Assembly: GCF_013341275.1 (NCBI RefSeq)
Contig: NZ_CP054476.1
Coordinates: 1,501,501 to 1,565,500 of the forward strand
DNA: 64,000 nt
Source: Methyloligella sp. GL2
GTDB taxonomy: Bacteria > Pseudomonadota > Alphaproteobacteria > Rhizobiales > Methyloligellaceae
Direction: 5' to 3'
Made by a program: the position numbers and the translations under genes. Shown one piece after another: positions 16,434-26,243 of this stretch; within the stretch, counting starts at the first letter, position 1, and the number at the start of each line of letters is the position of its first letter. Below the pieces are notes generated by a model. It ran no database searches. It saw nothing but the letters and a program-made list of their open reading frames with translations, and was not told the origin of the DNA.

Positions 16434-17309
16434 TTACGGCGCCGGGGCGGAAAGCGAGATCGTTGCTGTCCGGCCGGCGACGAGCTTGGCCGGGTCGGCA
16501 ACGCCATCCAGCTTGATGCGCACCGGCACGCGCTGGGCCAGACGCACCCAGGCGAAGGTGGGTTCGATATCGGCGAGAAGATTGCTGCTGTTGGTCCTCT
16601 CGCTGTCGCCAATACCGCCGGCAATGCTCTCGACATGGCCTTCGAGCCGCTCATCGTCGCCCATCAGATGGATGACGGCATGGTCGCCGATATGGATGCG
16701 CGGCAGCTTGGTTTCCTCGAAATAGCCCTCGACACGAATCGAGGCCCGGTCGATCAACGCCATGACGCCGTTTCCGGCGGTGACATAGGTGCCGGGCTGA
16801 AGATCCATATTGACGATTTGACCGCTTACCGAGGCGCGCACCTCTGAACGTTCGAGATTGAGCTTGGCGAGATCGCGGGCCGCGAGCGCCTGATGATAGT
16901 CGGCTTCGGCGGTGAGCTTATCGGCGCGGGCGGATTCGAGCTTCTGCTGCGAGACGGCGCTGTCGCTCAGCTTGGCATAGCGGCGGTAATCGGCGTTGGC
17001 TTGCTCGAAGGCGGCACGCCTTCCTTCCACCTCGGCCTCCGCCTCGCGCAAGGCGAGCTTGAAGCGCTCCGGATCGATCCGGAACAGCACGTCGCCCTGT
17101 TCGACGGGCTGGTTGTCCTTGATCAGCACCGCCGAGACCAGACCGGAGACATCCGGGGCGATGGCGACGACATCGGCGCGGACATGGCCGTCCCGGGTCC
17201 AGGGGGCTTCAACATAATAATCCCAAAGGCCGTATGCGGTCGCGAGGGCGGCTGTGACGGTGACAAGGGTGAGAACGAGCCGGGACAGCGGCGTGAGGAA
17301 ACGCATCAT
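16434..17309 (-). CDS. HlyD-family periplasmic adaptor (AaeA-like)
   Basis: 291 residues. One N-terminal membrane anchor (about 8-27), then a biotinyl-lipoyl domain, a coiled-coil hairpin (about 75-150: EAEAEVEGRRAAFEQANAD and ARADKLTAEADYHQALAAR) and a beta-barrel domain with YFEETKLPRIHIGD. It links an inner-membrane pump to the outer membrane. Its ATG overlaps the stop of the DUF1656 gene by 4 bp. The order FUSC-DUF1656-HlyD is that of aromatic-acid exporters such as AaeBXA, so a similar role is likely. Confidence 0.88.
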   Translation of the reverse strand: MMRFLTPLSRLVLTLVTVTAALATAYGLWDYYVEAPWTRDGHVRADVVAIAPDVSGLVSAVLIKDNQPVEQGDVLFRIDPERFKLALREAEAEVEGRRAAFEQANADYRRYAKLSDSAVSQQKLESARADKLTAEADYHQALAARDLAKLNLERSEVRASVSGQIVNMDLQPGTYVTAGNGVMALIDRASIRVEGYFEETKLPRIHIGDHAVIHLMGDDERLEGHVESIAGGIGDSERTNSSNLLADIEPTFAWVRLAQRVPVRIKLDGVADPAKLVAGRTATISLSAPAP

Positions 17310-17515
17310 AGGGAGAATCCATTTGCGGTCGCGACGACCGCACCGAGAAGCAACACGTAAAGCGCAAGATCGAAAAGCGGGCGATGCCAGACGAAGCGAT
17401 AAAGGCCGACGGCGTTCAAAACGCGGCGGAGCAGCACGCTGAGCAGAAATGCAGCCAGCATCCAGGCCATCAGGCTGGGCACGAAGACGCCATAGAGGTC
17501 GAATTGGCCGTTCAT
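17306..17515 (-). CDS. DUF1656 small membrane protein (AaeX-like)
   Basis: 69 residues with two hydrophobic helices (about 8-28 and 46-65). DUF1656 proteins are the small third component of FUSC/HlyD efflux operons. It overlaps both neighbours by 4 bp (17306-17309 and 17512-17515), the tightest kind of translational coupling. Confidence 0.85.
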   Translation of the reverse strand: MNGQFDLYGVFVPSLMAWMLAAFLLSVLLRRVLNAVGLYRFVWHRPLFDLALYVLLLGAVVATANGFSL

Positions 17516-19542
17516 GCCGCGGCCTCCGCTATGAGAAGCGCGGGGGGCTCATAGGCTGGCGCATCGGCAAACAGGATGCAGCGTAAGCCGACCAAGCCAA
17601 GCACGGCGGAGGATCTGCCGCTGCAGGTCTCTCTTAGCGCAGCGTCGAGAGCGTCGTCGAGCAAGCCCAGGATTGGGGCCGGAGTGTCTTTGGACTCGGT
17701 GCTGAAATGCTGCGCCAAGGCGTCTAGAAGCCGGTCGATGCAGGCCCGTGTCCGGGGCGAGAGCTGGCGGCGGACGCGCAAGAGCTCGACGAGATTGATG
17801 CCGATACGGGTTTGGACCAGAAGCTCGGAGGTGATTGCGCTGGCGCCCTGTCCGGAGGAGGAGAGCTTCGCCGCGATCAGGCCGACGCGGTCGAGCATCT
17901 TGGCCGCAAGCTCGAGGCTCTCGCGGGGGCGGCGGCGCCGTGCCTCCTGAACCAGGTCCCGCCGGTTGATGGCGTGATACCGGTTTGCGGTGCGGACGGC
18001 GTCGGCATTGCGCATCAGGCGCATCAGGATCGCCGTCATCCAGGCGCCCGAGATCAGCGCGATGGACGCATTGGCGAATTCGCTGAAGTCGCCGGTATAG
18101 CCGTTCTGCAGCATCATCGTGGTGGTTCCAAGAACTGCGATACCTAAGCCGAGAAAGGCATAGCGAGGCTGGGTCATTAGCAGGGCGCAGGCCATCAACC
18201 CCGGGGTCATCACGAGGAAGAGCATCTCGACATTGGGGACGCGGGGCAAAATCGCGAACAGGTAGACCGCGCCGGCCAGGGTGCTGAGAATGGCGGCATT
18301 GCCGAAGGCGAGGATCGGCGGAACGGGATCTTCCATATCGGCGAAGAAGCTGCCGCTGAGGGCCGCCATCAGAGGGGCCGCCCAGCCAGCGGACCAGCCG
18401 GTCAAGATCCACATTGCGGAGGTGGCCAAGACCGCGGCTACGGCTGCTCCAGCGCCAATCCGGGCCTTATAATGGTCTTGGTGGCGGATGGTGCGGACCT
18501 TGGCCGTATAGCGGAAGGCGAGGGGCTCGCTCATCGGCTCGGCCTGCACGATATGGCGCTGCAGCGCGCGCGTGTCCTGACGAAGATCGATGAAATCCTG
18601 CAGCCGTGCTTCCAGATTGCAGATGAGCAGGTCGCTCCAGCTCGGCCGCGGCCCGATGCTGGGCGCCGATGCGGCGATCCGTGCCTTCAGGCTTTCGGCT
18701 TCGGCGGGATCGGTCGTGTTGCTGGTAAGCCAGCTATCGACGTCATCCAGCATTGAGCGGGCGCTCACGGGCAGCGGACCGTCGCGCTCCATTATTCGCG
18801 TGCGGTGGGAGATACCGGTGATGATCGGCAAAAACATCAACATGTGCTGCCGCAGATTGGCGAAGGCTTCGACCTTGCCGCGGCTGTCCGTATCGTGGCG
18901 AAAGGGCGCCGCCAGGGCATCGAGCGCCACGGCCTCGGAGGCCAGGTGCAGGCGTTCGGCCGGCGTATCCTTTGTTCCATCGCTGGGCGAGAAGACGGAG
19001 ATCACCCACTCCCGAGCCTCTTGCAGCCAAGACGCCAATTTCTGCGTAATCGCCGGTGTCACCGGTTCCGGCAGGATCAGCGACGAGGCGAGGCCCGCAC
19101 ACAGGATGCCGAGGGTAATCTCTTCGGTCCGCGCGACCGCGGTGGTGAAGATTGCGCTTGGGGTGTCGATGATGGGGAAGGCGATCAAAGGGACGGTGTA
19201 GCCGGCCAGCATCCACATATAGCTTTGGGCGGTGCGGTCGATCACCGAAAGGTAGATGCAAAGTCCGACCCATAGGGCGACGGCCAAGCAGAGCAGCTCC
19301 GGGGCGTTGATCAGGTTGGGGACCATGATCACGCTGACGACGGCGCCGAGGAGGGTGCCGCAAACACGGTAGATGGACTTGGACCGGGTCGCGCCGGCAT
19401 GCAGCTGGCTGGTGATGAACACCGTGGTCAGGGCCCAGTAGGGCTCCGCCAAACCGAACCACATGGCCAAGAGAAATGCGAAAAGCGCGGCGAGGGTGGT
19501 CTTGCCCGCAAAGACCCAGGCGCGCCAGCTCAGTGCGCTCAT
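17512..19542 (-). CDS. FUSC-family exporter (AaeB-like)
   Basis: 676 residues: a first cluster of membrane helices (about 10-170), a soluble region to about 355, a second helix cluster (about 360-500), and a soluble C-terminus. This duplicated layout is that of the fusaric-acid-resistance / AaeB family, which exports aromatic carboxylic acids across the inner membrane. It is translationally coupled to the MarR regulator upstream and the DUF1656 gene downstream. Substrate unknown; an aromatic or phenolic acid is the usual ligand class for this MarR-FUSC arrangement. Confidence 0.9.
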   Translation of the reverse strand: MSALSWRAWVFAGKTTLAALFAFLLAMWFGLAEPYWALTTVFITSQLHAGATRSKSIYRVCGTLLGAVVSVIMVPNLINAPELLCLAVALWVGLCIYLSVIDRTAQSYMWMLAGYTVPLIAFPIIDTPSAIFTTAVARTEEITLGILCAGLASSLILPEPVTPAITQKLASWLQEAREWVISVFSPSDGTKDTPAERLHLASEAVALDALAAPFRHDTDSRGKVEAFANLRQHMLMFLPIITGISHRTRIMERDGPLPVSARSMLDDVDSWLTSNTTDPAEAESLKARIAASAPSIGPRPSWSDLLICNLEARLQDFIDLRQDTRALQRHIVQAEPMSEPLAFRYTAKVRTIRHQDHYKARIGAGAAVAAVLATSAMWILTGWSAGWAAPLMAALSGSFFADMEDPVPPILAFGNAAILSTLAGAVYLFAILPRVPNVEMLFLVMTPGLMACALLMTQPRYAFLGLGIAVLGTTTMMLQNGYTGDFSEFANASIALISGAWMTAILMRLMRNADAVRTANRYHAINRRDLVQEARRRRPRESLELAAKMLDRVGLIAAKLSSSGQGASAITSELLVQTRIGINLVELLRVRRQLSPRTRACIDRLLDALAQHFSTESKDTPAPILGLLDDALDAALRETCSGRSSAVLGLVGLRCILFADAPAYEPPALLIAEAAA

Positions 19543-20009
19543 GCCGCTTCGGTCTCCTCGGCATCGCTCAGCTTAGCGGCATGGGTCTGGATCGCCTGCA
19601 GGACGCGGAGTGCCGCCTTCAGGTCCGCGGCGCTCACATTCTCCAGCACGTCTTGGCGCAATCCGGCCATGGTGGCTTCGACCTCGGCGACGATGGCCTC
19701 TCCCTCCGGCGTCAGACTTAGGGTCTTGGCGCGACGGTCATTGGGATCTTCCCGACGTTCGACGAGGTCTGCGGCGCTGAGCTGATCCAGCGGGCGGACA
19801 AGGCTTGCGCATTCCACGCCCATCACCTCGGCGAGCGCGGTCTGCGTGGGCGGCGGGGCCATATGACCGATCAGGATGAGCGGCAGGGCGGTCGCGTCGG
19901 AAAGGCCGTGGGTCTGCGCGGCACGGTCGGCCATGCGCCGCCATTGCCGCGAGGTCAAAATCAGGGTGCGCGTAAAGGTTTGACGGAGTTTGGCCAGGTC
20001 CGTGGACAT
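19539..20009 (-). CDS. MarR-family transcriptional regulator
   Basis: 156 residues with a winged helix: ALAEVMGVECASLVRPLDQL as recognition region and LVERREDPNDRRAKTLSLT as the wing, the last including the Asp-Arg-Arg of MarR proteins. First gene of the four-gene efflux operon, overlapping the FUSC start by 4 bp. It probably represses its own operon and is relieved by the exported compound (inference from family). A repeat-containing candidate operator lies just upstream. Confidence 0.9.
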   Translation of the reverse strand: MSTDLAKLRQTFTRTLILTSRQWRRMADRAAQTHGLSDATALPLILIGHMAPPPTQTALAEVMGVECASLVRPLDQLSAADLVERREDPNDRRAKTLSLTPEGEAIVAEVEATMAGLRQDVLENVSAADLKAALRVLQAIQTHAAKLSDAEETEAA

Positions 20010-20041
20010 CGCGGCGCCTTCTCGAAGATTTCAGGATAACC

Positions 20042-20064
20042 TGCATATATGAAGCGTGCATATA
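20042..20064. promoter_or_regulatory. Candidate MarR operator
   Basis: The AT-rich upstream region of the MarR gene has an inverted repeat TATATG (20046-20051) and CATATA (20059-20064) around 7 bp, and the same bases form a direct repeat TGCATATA (20042, 20057) with 15-bp period. It stands out from the GC-rich surroundings and sits 33-55 nt before the start codon. Confidence 0.45.
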
Positions 20065-20143
20065 ATAAGCAAGCTAAATATTATGACATTAATGATTGCC
20101 GCTCGGAGCGAGAATTGCGTCGATCAGAGGACAGGCGGCGGGC

Positions 20144-21580
20144 TTAGCGCGGGCTGACGATCATCGGGATTCCGCCGCGGGAGCGCAGCGTGATGCGTGC
20201 TTCCGGCACGATGGCCGCGGTGTCGGCGAGGCGGAAGCGGAAGGCCGGCAGGATCGCCGCCAGCACGGTCAGGATTTCCTGGATGGCGAAGCCCTGACCG
20301 ATGCAGACTCGCGGGCCGAGCCCGAAGGGGAGATAGGCGCCGCGGGGGAAGTCCGCCTCCTTCTGCCCCAGAAAGCGTTCGGGGTTGAAGGCGTCCGGCT
20401 CCTCCCACAGGGCGCGGTGGCGGTGGACGATCCAGGGCGAGATTAGGATCTCGGTGCCGGGCTTCACATCGTGGCCTGCCAGCGTGTCGGCGCCGATCGC
20501 TTCGCGGCCCATGAACGGGGCCGGCGGGTAAAGCCGCAGCGCTTCGTTCACCGCCGCCCGGGTGAAGGGGAGCAGGTCCATAGCCTCGCGGGAGGCGACG
20601 CCGCCGGGCAGTGCCTCGAGCTCCTCGCGCATGCGGGTCTCGGTTTCCGGATCCAGCGCCAGCAGATAGAGGATCCAGCCCAGCGCATTGCCGGTGGTCT
20701 CGTGGCCGGCGGCGAGAAAGGTCAGCACATTGTCGGCGACGGCCGTGGGGCTCAGCCTTTTGCCGGTCTTCGGGTCGGGGCTCTGCATCAGCCGGTCGAG
20801 GAGATCGGCGCTTTCCCGGTCCGGATCTGCCACCCGCGCGGCGACGACCTCGTCCACCACGGCGCGGAAGGCGCCTAGAGCCGGCTTCACCCGGCGTGCG
20901 TTTCTGGTCGGGAGCCAGTCGGGCAGGTTGAGCAGGCTGGCCAGATCGATGCGGCCGATAGTGTCGAAATACACCGCCATATTGGCGTGGATATTGATGC
21001 GGTGCTCGTCCAGCGCGCCGGAGAACACGGTGCGGGAGACGATGTCGTAGGTCAGGCGCTGAAACTCGGCGGTGAGGTCCAGCGGCGTATCGGGCGCTTT
21101 GCGGTCGCGCCAGCGCGCGGCCATGGCGTCCGCCGCGCCACGCATATCGCCAAGCAGGGCTTCGATGGCTTTCGGCGTGAAGAGGGGGGAGGCGATGCGC
21201 CTTGTGCTGCGCCAGGTCTCGCCCTCGGCGGTGAGCAGGCCGTCGCCGAGCGCCGGCGTCAGGCGGCGCTGCTGCTGGACGCTCTTGCGATAATTGCCGG
21301 CATTGCCGACCAGGATGCGCGCGATGGCATCCGGATCGCTGACCAGCAGCATTCTTTTGAGGAAGGTGACCTCGAGAACCGGCGCCTCATAGGCGGGTGC
21401 TGCGAAGGCCGACAGAGGATTATTGGCGAGCGCCCGGATGGCGCCGAAAAAGCCGAGGCGTTTGGGGGACGGGATCGGCGCGGCCGGCCGCAGAACATTT
21501 CGCTGCGGCCCAGCCGATTGCTCGAATTGGTCCCGACGCAGCCGATTCCGGCCCGCCTCAGCTTGGAGAACGGATGACAT
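20144..21580 (-). CDS. Cytochrome P450
   Basis: 478 residues with all P450 hallmarks: the I-helix AGHETT, the ExxR helix (NEALRLYPPAPF), and the haem-binding loop FGLGPRVCIGQG with the axial Cys near residue 426. No membrane anchor, so soluble. It inserts one oxygen atom into an unknown organic substrate and needs ferredoxin/reductase partners, none of which are nearby. The start ATG at 21580 lacks a clear ribosome-binding site. It follows a small exported Cys-rich gene by 30 nt on the same strand. Confidence 0.92.
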   Translation of the reverse strand: MSSVLQAEAGRNRLRRDQFEQSAGPQRNVLRPAAPIPSPKRLGFFGAIRALANNPLSAFAAPAYEAPVLEVTFLKRMLLVSDPDAIARILVGNAGNYRKSVQQQRRLTPALGDGLLTAEGETWRSTRRIASPLFTPKAIEALLGDMRGAADAMAARWRDRKAPDTPLDLTAEFQRLTYDIVSRTVFSGALDEHRINIHANMAVYFDTIGRIDLASLLNLPDWLPTRNARRVKPALGAFRAVVDEVVAARVADPDRESADLLDRLMQSPDPKTGKRLSPTAVADNVLTFLAAGHETTGNALGWILYLLALDPETETRMREELEALPGGVASREAMDLLPFTRAAVNEALRLYPPAPFMGREAIGADTLAGHDVKPGTEILISPWIVHRHRALWEEPDAFNPERFLGQKEADFPRGAYLPFGLGPRVCIGQGFAIQEILTVLAAILPAFRFRLADTAAIVPEARITLRSRGGIPMIVSPR

Positions 21581-21610
21581 CGCGACTAGGCATAACGCCT
21601 CTTCGCAGCG

Positions 21611-21928
21611 TTATTGCGGCATCACCCCGGCCGCAATCGCCTTTTGCTTCAAGGCTTCGGCGCGCGGCATGGCGCTGGTGCAGCCGTCGCTCAGCATCTC
21701 GTTCTGATTCTGAAGGCAGGCGAGGACGCGTCCGCCGCCGGGCTGGGTGCCCCGGCAAAGCCGCTTATAATCCTCGCGGCACAGCTTCATCAGCATCGCC
21801 GCCTCTTGCCGCATTTCCGGCGGAAGATCGTTGAAGGCGGTGGCCGGCGTGCCGGTCAGACCAAGTGCGAGCGCCGCGGCGGCAAAAGCGCCGGAACGGC
21901 AAAGGGACCGCATTTGAAGTTCGAGCAT
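21611..21928 (-). CDS. Small exported Cys-rich-repeat protein
   Basis: 105 residues from the ATG at 21928, which has AAGG close upstream; the frame extends further but without coding character. A signal peptide (about 1-30, ending TPATA) precedes a short mature part with three conserved-looking cysteines (LCREDYKRLCRG and VLACLQ) and a fourth (DGCTSAM). This resembles the 'cysteine rich repeat' (GLG1-type) small periplasmic proteins of alphaproteobacteria. Function unknown. It may be co-transcribed with the P450 gene downstream. Confidence 0.65.
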   Translation of the reverse strand: MLELQMRSLCRSGAFAAAALALGLTGTPATAFNDLPPEMRQEAAMLMKLCREDYKRLCRGTQPGGGRVLACLQNQNEMLSDGCTSAMPRAEALKQKAIAAGVMPQ

Positions 21929-22290
21929 CGTCCTTATCCTGTTGCTGAAAAAGCCTCCTACCGAGTCGTCGATGTTATTCTGGCGTTTTTCGTCACGCAT
22001 TTGGAAGCCTTGAGCCGAGCGCAAGTTCCATTTTCCTGCAAGCATTTCGCCACATGCGATGGAATTAGGGTTGAGGCCGGTTTAATAACGCGCGGATGGA
22101 TTGAATCGTTTGCTTTTCGGCGGGTGGGGCTTTGGACGATTCCCGGCGTCGAGCCGGCAGCATTTCTCTCTTCTTCTCGCCTAGACGAGGGTAACCGCCG
22201 GGCCGGTTAAGTGTTCGCGCGGTTTTGCCCCTGCAAAAACCTCCCCATATCTGGCATAAACGCCCCTTACTCGAGCCTGGGAGCAATCAC
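21929..22290. other. Intergenic region before panB
   Basis: 362 bp between divergent genes. Short frames occur on both strands but have no ribosome-binding site or recognisable product. I see no strong inverted repeat. The panB promoter is presumably in the last 100 bp. Confidence 0.4.
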
Positions 22291-23154
22291 GTGTCGGTTG
22301 AATTTGACGGAAAACGCCTGACCGCGCCGGATATCGCCAAACGCAAAGGCGGCGAGCCCATCGTGGCGCTGACCGCCTATCACGCCCATACGGCGCAGAT
22401 CATCGATCCCTATGTCGATCTTCTGCTGGTTGGCGACTCTCTCGGCATGGTGATGCACGGATATGACACGACCGTGCCAGTGCCGCTCGATCTGATGATC
22501 CGCCATGCCCAGGCGGTGGTGCGCGGCTCGGGCCATGCGCTGGTGGTCGTCGATATGCCGTTCGGCTCCTATGAGGAGAACCCGCAGGTCGCCTTCCGCA
22601 ATGCAGCGCGGGTGCTGAAGGAGACCGGCTGCGGTGCGGTGAAGCTGGAGGGCGGCGAGCATATGGCCGAGACCATCCGCTATCTCACCGATCGCGGCAT
22701 CCCGGTGATGGCCCATATCGGCATGACCCCACAGGCGGTGAACATGTTCGGCAGCTTCAAGGCGCAAGGCCGCCGCCGTTCCGAATGGGCGAAATTCGAG
22801 GCCGACGCCAAGGCCATCGCCGATGCCGGCGCTTTTGCCGTGGTGGTCGAGGCGCTGGCCGAGCTTCTGGCGGCGCGCATCACCAAGCAAATCCCGATCC
22901 CGACCATCGGTATCGGCGCTTCGGCCGAATGCGACGGGCAGATCCTGGTGCTGGAGGATATGCTCGGGCTTTCCAAGAGAGTGCCGAAATTCGTCAAGGA
23001 ATACGCCCAGTTGGGCGATGCCATCGACCAGGCGGTGTCGAGCTACGCGCAAGAGGTGAAGACGCGCCGCTTCCCCGCCGCCGAAAACACCTATGACATG
23101 CTGGACGAGGACGGGCCGGAATACGAGAAAAAGCCCAAGCTCGCCTCCCGCTAG
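22291..23154 (+). CDS. panB: 3-methyl-2-oxobutanoate hydroxymethyltransferase
   Basis: 287 residues from a GTG at 22291 with GGGAG seven bases upstream; the open frame begins earlier but the family N-terminus aligns here. PanB makes ketopantoate from 2-oxoisovalerate and methylene-tetrahydrofolate, the first committed step to pantothenate and CoA. The TIM-barrel motifs are plain: [18 protein letters not shown] with the metal Asp, [25 protein letters not shown] and [14 protein letters not shown]. The C-terminus extends about 15 residues past the usual end. No panC is adjacent. Confidence 0.95.
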   Translation: MSVEFDGKRLTAPDIAKRKGGEPIVALTAYHAHTAQIIDPYVDLLLVGDSLGMVMHGYDTTVPVPLDLMIRHAQAVVRGSGHALVVVDMPFGSYEENPQVAFRNAARVLKETGCGAVKLEGGEHMAETIRYLTDRGIPVMAHIGMTPQAVNMFGSFKAQGRRRSEWAKFEADAKAIADAGAFAVVVEALAELLAARITKQIPIPTIGIGASAECDGQILVLEDMLGLSKRVPKFVKEYAQLGDAIDQAVSSYAQEVKTRRFPAAENTYDMLDEDGPEYEKKPKLASR

Positions 23155-23321
23155 CCTGTGCCTTGGCGCATGTCGATGCCTGCCGCTTTCGAAACGCAAG
23201 GTGACACGCGCCGGTTGCTTTGGCTTGCGTCCGCCGCACGGCTTGACTATACGGCGGGCAGGGAAGGCGGGGCAGCGTCAAATCAAAAACCCCCGCAATA
23301 GGAGCGCCTTAAGGTTCAGCC

Positions 23322-24197
23322 ATGAGTGATGGGGATTTATTCCGCGAGGTCGACGAGGCCATCCGCCACGAGCGCTATCGGCTTTTGTGGGCGAAATACG
23401 GCTCGTTTGTCATTGCCTTCGCGCTGCTGATTGTGGTGGTGGTCGCCGGCTATAAGGGCTGGGTCTACTGGCAAAAGAGCCAGGCGGACACTGCTGGCGC
23501 TTCCTTCACCGAAGCCGTGGCCCTGGCCGAATCCGGCGATAAGGACAAGGCGCGCGAGGCGTTCCAGAAGCTGGCCGAGGATGGGCCCAGCGGCTATGCG
23601 ACCCTGGCGCGGTTTCGGCTTGCCGCTGAGGATGTCGCTGCCGGCAACACGGAAGAGGCGGTGACGGCTTACGACGCGATCGCCAATGACGGCAGCGTCG
23701 ATTCCATTCTACGCAACGAGGCGACGATCCAGGCGGCGAGTCTTCGCCTGCCGGGGGCCGATTACGCGGAGATGGAGCGGCGGCTGAACGGGCTGCTTGC
23801 TGCCGACAATCCCTGGCGCTACTCGGCGCAGGATCTGCTGGGGCTTTCCGCTTACCGGCTGAAGGACATCGAGGCGGCGCAGAAGCATTTCAGCGCGCTG
23901 ATGGTGGATAGCGGCACGCCGAACAATTTGCGCGAGCGGGCCAATATGATGCTGACCCTGCTGGCGGGCGAGACCGCGGCTTCGAGTGCCGGCGAGGATA
24001 AGGCCGCCGGCGAGACGCCTGCTGCAGCGAGCTCTTCCGATGCAACACCTTCGGAAGGGACGCCCTCGGAAGAGGCGCCTGCGGCGGATGAAAGCGCATC
24101 CGGCAGCGCGGAGAGTGCGCCCGATGCTCGCGGCGATGCGGCCGACGAGAGCGCCGAGACCCCGGCCGACAGCGAAGCTGAGAGCCCGGCCAATTAG
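23322..24197 (+). CDS. YfgM-like membrane-anchored TPR protein
   Basis: 291 residues. A short cytoplasmic N-terminus (VDEAIRHERYRLLWAKYG) and one membrane helix (about 28-46) lead to periplasmic TPR-like helices (about 55-210). The start matches the TPR_21 / YfgM family, an ancillary SecYEG component that hands proteins to periplasmic chaperones. In alphaproteobacteria it commonly sits upstream of der, as here. The last 75 residues are low-complexity Ala/Ser/Glu/Asp/Pro, acidic and probably disordered. Confidence 0.82.
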   Translation: MSDGDLFREVDEAIRHERYRLLWAKYGSFVIAFALLIVVVVAGYKGWVYWQKSQADTAGASFTEAVALAESGDKDKAREAFQKLAEDGPSGYATLARFRLAAEDVAAGNTEEAVTAYDAIANDGSVDSILRNEATIQAASLRLPGADYAEMERRLNGLLAADNPWRYSAQDLLGLSAYRLKDIEAAQKHFSALMVDSGTPNNLRERANMMLTLLAGETAASSAGEDKAAGETPAAASSSDATPSEGTPSEEAPAADESASGSAESAPDARGDAADESAETPADSEAESPAN

Positions 24198-24342
24198 GCG
24201 CTGCCGTATCCGCCGGTCTAGCCGACGCGTTTTTTGCGGCCTTTTTCGCCTATGCAGAAGATGCGGAGCGGATCGCTCTGAGCTAGCTTCTCTTTTTCGG
24301 GCCGGAATTCCTTCCGGCTCCCCTTAAACCTGAGCGCGATCC

Positions 24343-25686
24343 ATGCCCTTTACCGTTGCCATTGTGGGGCGGCCGAATGTCGGCAAGTCCTCGCTGTTCA
24401 ACCGGCTGCTCGGCCGGCGCCTGGCGCTGGTCGACGATCAGCCGGGGCTGACGCGCGACCGCCGCGAGGGGGAAGGGCCGATTGGCGATGCCGAGGTCCG
24501 GCTGATCGATACCGCAGGCTGGGAAGACAGCAACGATCCGCTGCCCGCCAATATGCGCAAGCAGACCGAAGCCGCCGTCGCGCAGGCCGATCTGGTGCTG
24601 TTCCTGTTCGATGCCCGGGCCGGCGTGATTCCGGCGGACGAGATGTTCGTTCAGCTGGTGCGCGATTCGGGCAAGCCGGTGCTGCTTGCGGCCAATAAAT
24701 GCGAAGGCCGCGCCGCGGAGCCGGGGCTGTATGAGGCCTATCGCTTGGGGCTTGGCGATCCGCTCGCGATCTCCGCCGAGCATGGGCTGGGCATCGGCGA
24801 TTTGATCCTTGCCATCGAGGATGCGGCCAAGGCCCATGGGGAGAGCGTTTCCGAAAGGCCGGAAGACCGGCCGTTGCGTATCGCCATCGTCGGCCGGCCC
24901 AATGTCGGCAAATCCACCCTGGTCAATGCGGTGCTCGGCGAAGAGCGCATGATCACCGGGCCCGAGGCGGGCATCACGCGCGATGCCATCTCCGTGCCGC
25001 TGGAATGGGAGGGGCGGCCGATCAGCCTGTTCGACACGGCCGGGCTGCGGCGCAAGATGCGTGTGGAGGGCCGGGCCGAGGTTCTTTCGGTCGGTGACAG
25101 CTTGCGGGCGATCCGCTTTGCCGAGGTCGCAGTGCTGCTGCTCGATGCCGAGCAGGCTTTCGAGAAGCAGGATCTCACCATTGCCGATCTGATCGTGCGC
25201 GAGGGACGGGCCCTGGTCATCGCCGTCAACAAATGGGACCTGGTGGAGGATAAGGATAAGTTCCTCAAAGCCACGCGTGAGGCGTGCGAGCGGCTTCTGC
25301 CTCAGGCCAAGGGCGTCGCGCTAGTGCCGGTCTCGGGGCTCAAGGGGCGCGGTCTCGACCGGCTGATGCGGGCGGTGCTCGCGGCGGACGAGGTGTGGAA
25401 CCGGCGGCTTCCCACCCACAAGCTGAACGAATGGCTGGGCGAGATGGTGGAGGCGCATCCGCCGCCCCATGTGGCCGGACGCCGGGTGCGCTTGCGCTAC
25501 ATGACCCAGGCCAATGCGCGGCCGCCGACCTTCGTCGTGTTCTGCTCGCGGCCCAAGGCGCTGCCCGAGTCCTACCTTCGCTATCTGGTGAACGGCTTGC
25601 GCGAGCGCTTCGATCTTCCTGGCGTGCCGATCCGGCTGCATCTTCGCAAAGGGGATAATCCTTACGAGAAGGAGGGGCGGAGGTGA
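24343..25686 (+). CDS. der: Ribosome-biogenesis GTPase Der (EngA)
   Basis: 447 residues. Two tandem GTPase domains each have a full G1 loop ([12 protein letters not shown] at about 8-19 and [12 protein letters not shown] at about 185-196), G3 ([15 protein letters not shown]) and G4 (NKCE; NKWD), followed by a KH-like C-terminal domain (about 355-440). Der is essential for 50S subunit maturation. It overlaps the next gene by 4 bp (GTGA), so the two are translationally coupled. Confidence 0.96.
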   Translation: MPFTVAIVGRPNVGKSSLFNRLLGRRLALVDDQPGLTRDRREGEGPIGDAEVRLIDTAGWEDSNDPLPANMRKQTEAAVAQADLVLFLFDARAGVIPADEMFVQLVRDSGKPVLLAANKCEGRAAEPGLYEAYRLGLGDPLAISAEHGLGIGDLILAIEDAAKAHGESVSERPEDRPLRIAIVGRPNVGKSTLVNAVLGEERMITGPEAGITRDAISVPLEWEGRPISLFDTAGLRRKMRVEGRAEVLSVGDSLRAIRFAEVAVLLLDAEQAFEKQDLTIADLIVREGRALVIAVNKWDLVEDKDKFLKATREACERLLPQAKGVALVPVSGLKGRGLDRLMRAVLAADEVWNRRLPTHKLNEWLGEMVEAHPPPHVAGRRVRLRYMTQANARPPTFVVFCSRPKALPESYLRYLVNGLRERFDLPGVPIRLHLRKGDNPYEKEGRR

Positions 25687-26144
25687 GCGAGGGGGCTCCT
25701 GAGCTCTATTTCTACCATCTGGAGCAGCGGACCCTGGAGGAGGTGCTCCCCATTCTGCTTGAGCGCTCGCTGGAGCGGGGCTGGCGCGCCGTGGTGCAGG
25801 CGAGCAGTGAGGAGCGGCTGGACCACCTCAACTCGCATCTTTGGACCTATTCGCAAGGCAGCTTCCTGCCCCATGGCGGTCCGAAGGACGGCCATGCCGC
25901 CGACCAGCCGATCTATCTGACCCTGGAGGACGACAACCCCAACGGGGCGGCGATCCGCTTCCTGGTCGACAATGCGCCGCTTTCAGATCCGACTGGCTAC
26001 GAACGCATCGTGGTGCTGTTCGACGGACGCGACGAGGCGGCCACGGCCGATGCCCGCAGACAGTGGCAGGAGGCCAAGACCCAGGGGCTTCAGATCAGCT
26101 ACTGGCAGCAGGACGAGACCGGGCGCTGGCAGAAGAGAGCCTGA
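25683..26144 (+). CDS. holC: DNA polymerase III chi subunit
   Basis: 153 residues from a GTG overlapping the der stop. HolC features: [51 protein letters not shown] and [14 protein letters not shown]. Chi connects the clamp loader to SSB at the replication fork. In many alphaproteobacteria holC lies between pepA and ndk; here der replaces pepA, while ndk is still close downstream at 26748. Confidence 0.9.
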   Translation: MSEGAPELYFYHLEQRTLEEVLPILLERSLERGWRAVVQASSEERLDHLNSHLWTYSQGSFLPHGGPKDGHAADQPIYLTLEDDNPNGAAIRFLVDNAPLSDPTGYERIVVLFDGRDEAATADARRQWQEAKTQGLQISYWQQDETGRWQKRA

Positions 26145-26243
26145 CCGGCTCCAGCACGATTTCCGATTGCTCTGCCGATGCTCGCGCTCACCGCGATAGG
26201 GCTTCGATTTCGCCAATGATGGGAATCGGTTGGCTTTATGTCT

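Noticed and set aside
22065-22286. 73-codon minus-strand ORF before panB
   Set aside because: No ribosome-binding site, Arg/Lys-rich chance frame, overlaps the panB start region.
23970-24190. Tandem repeat in the C-terminus of the YfgM-like gene
   Set aside because: Low-complexity Ala/Ser/Glu/Pro codons without a constant unit.
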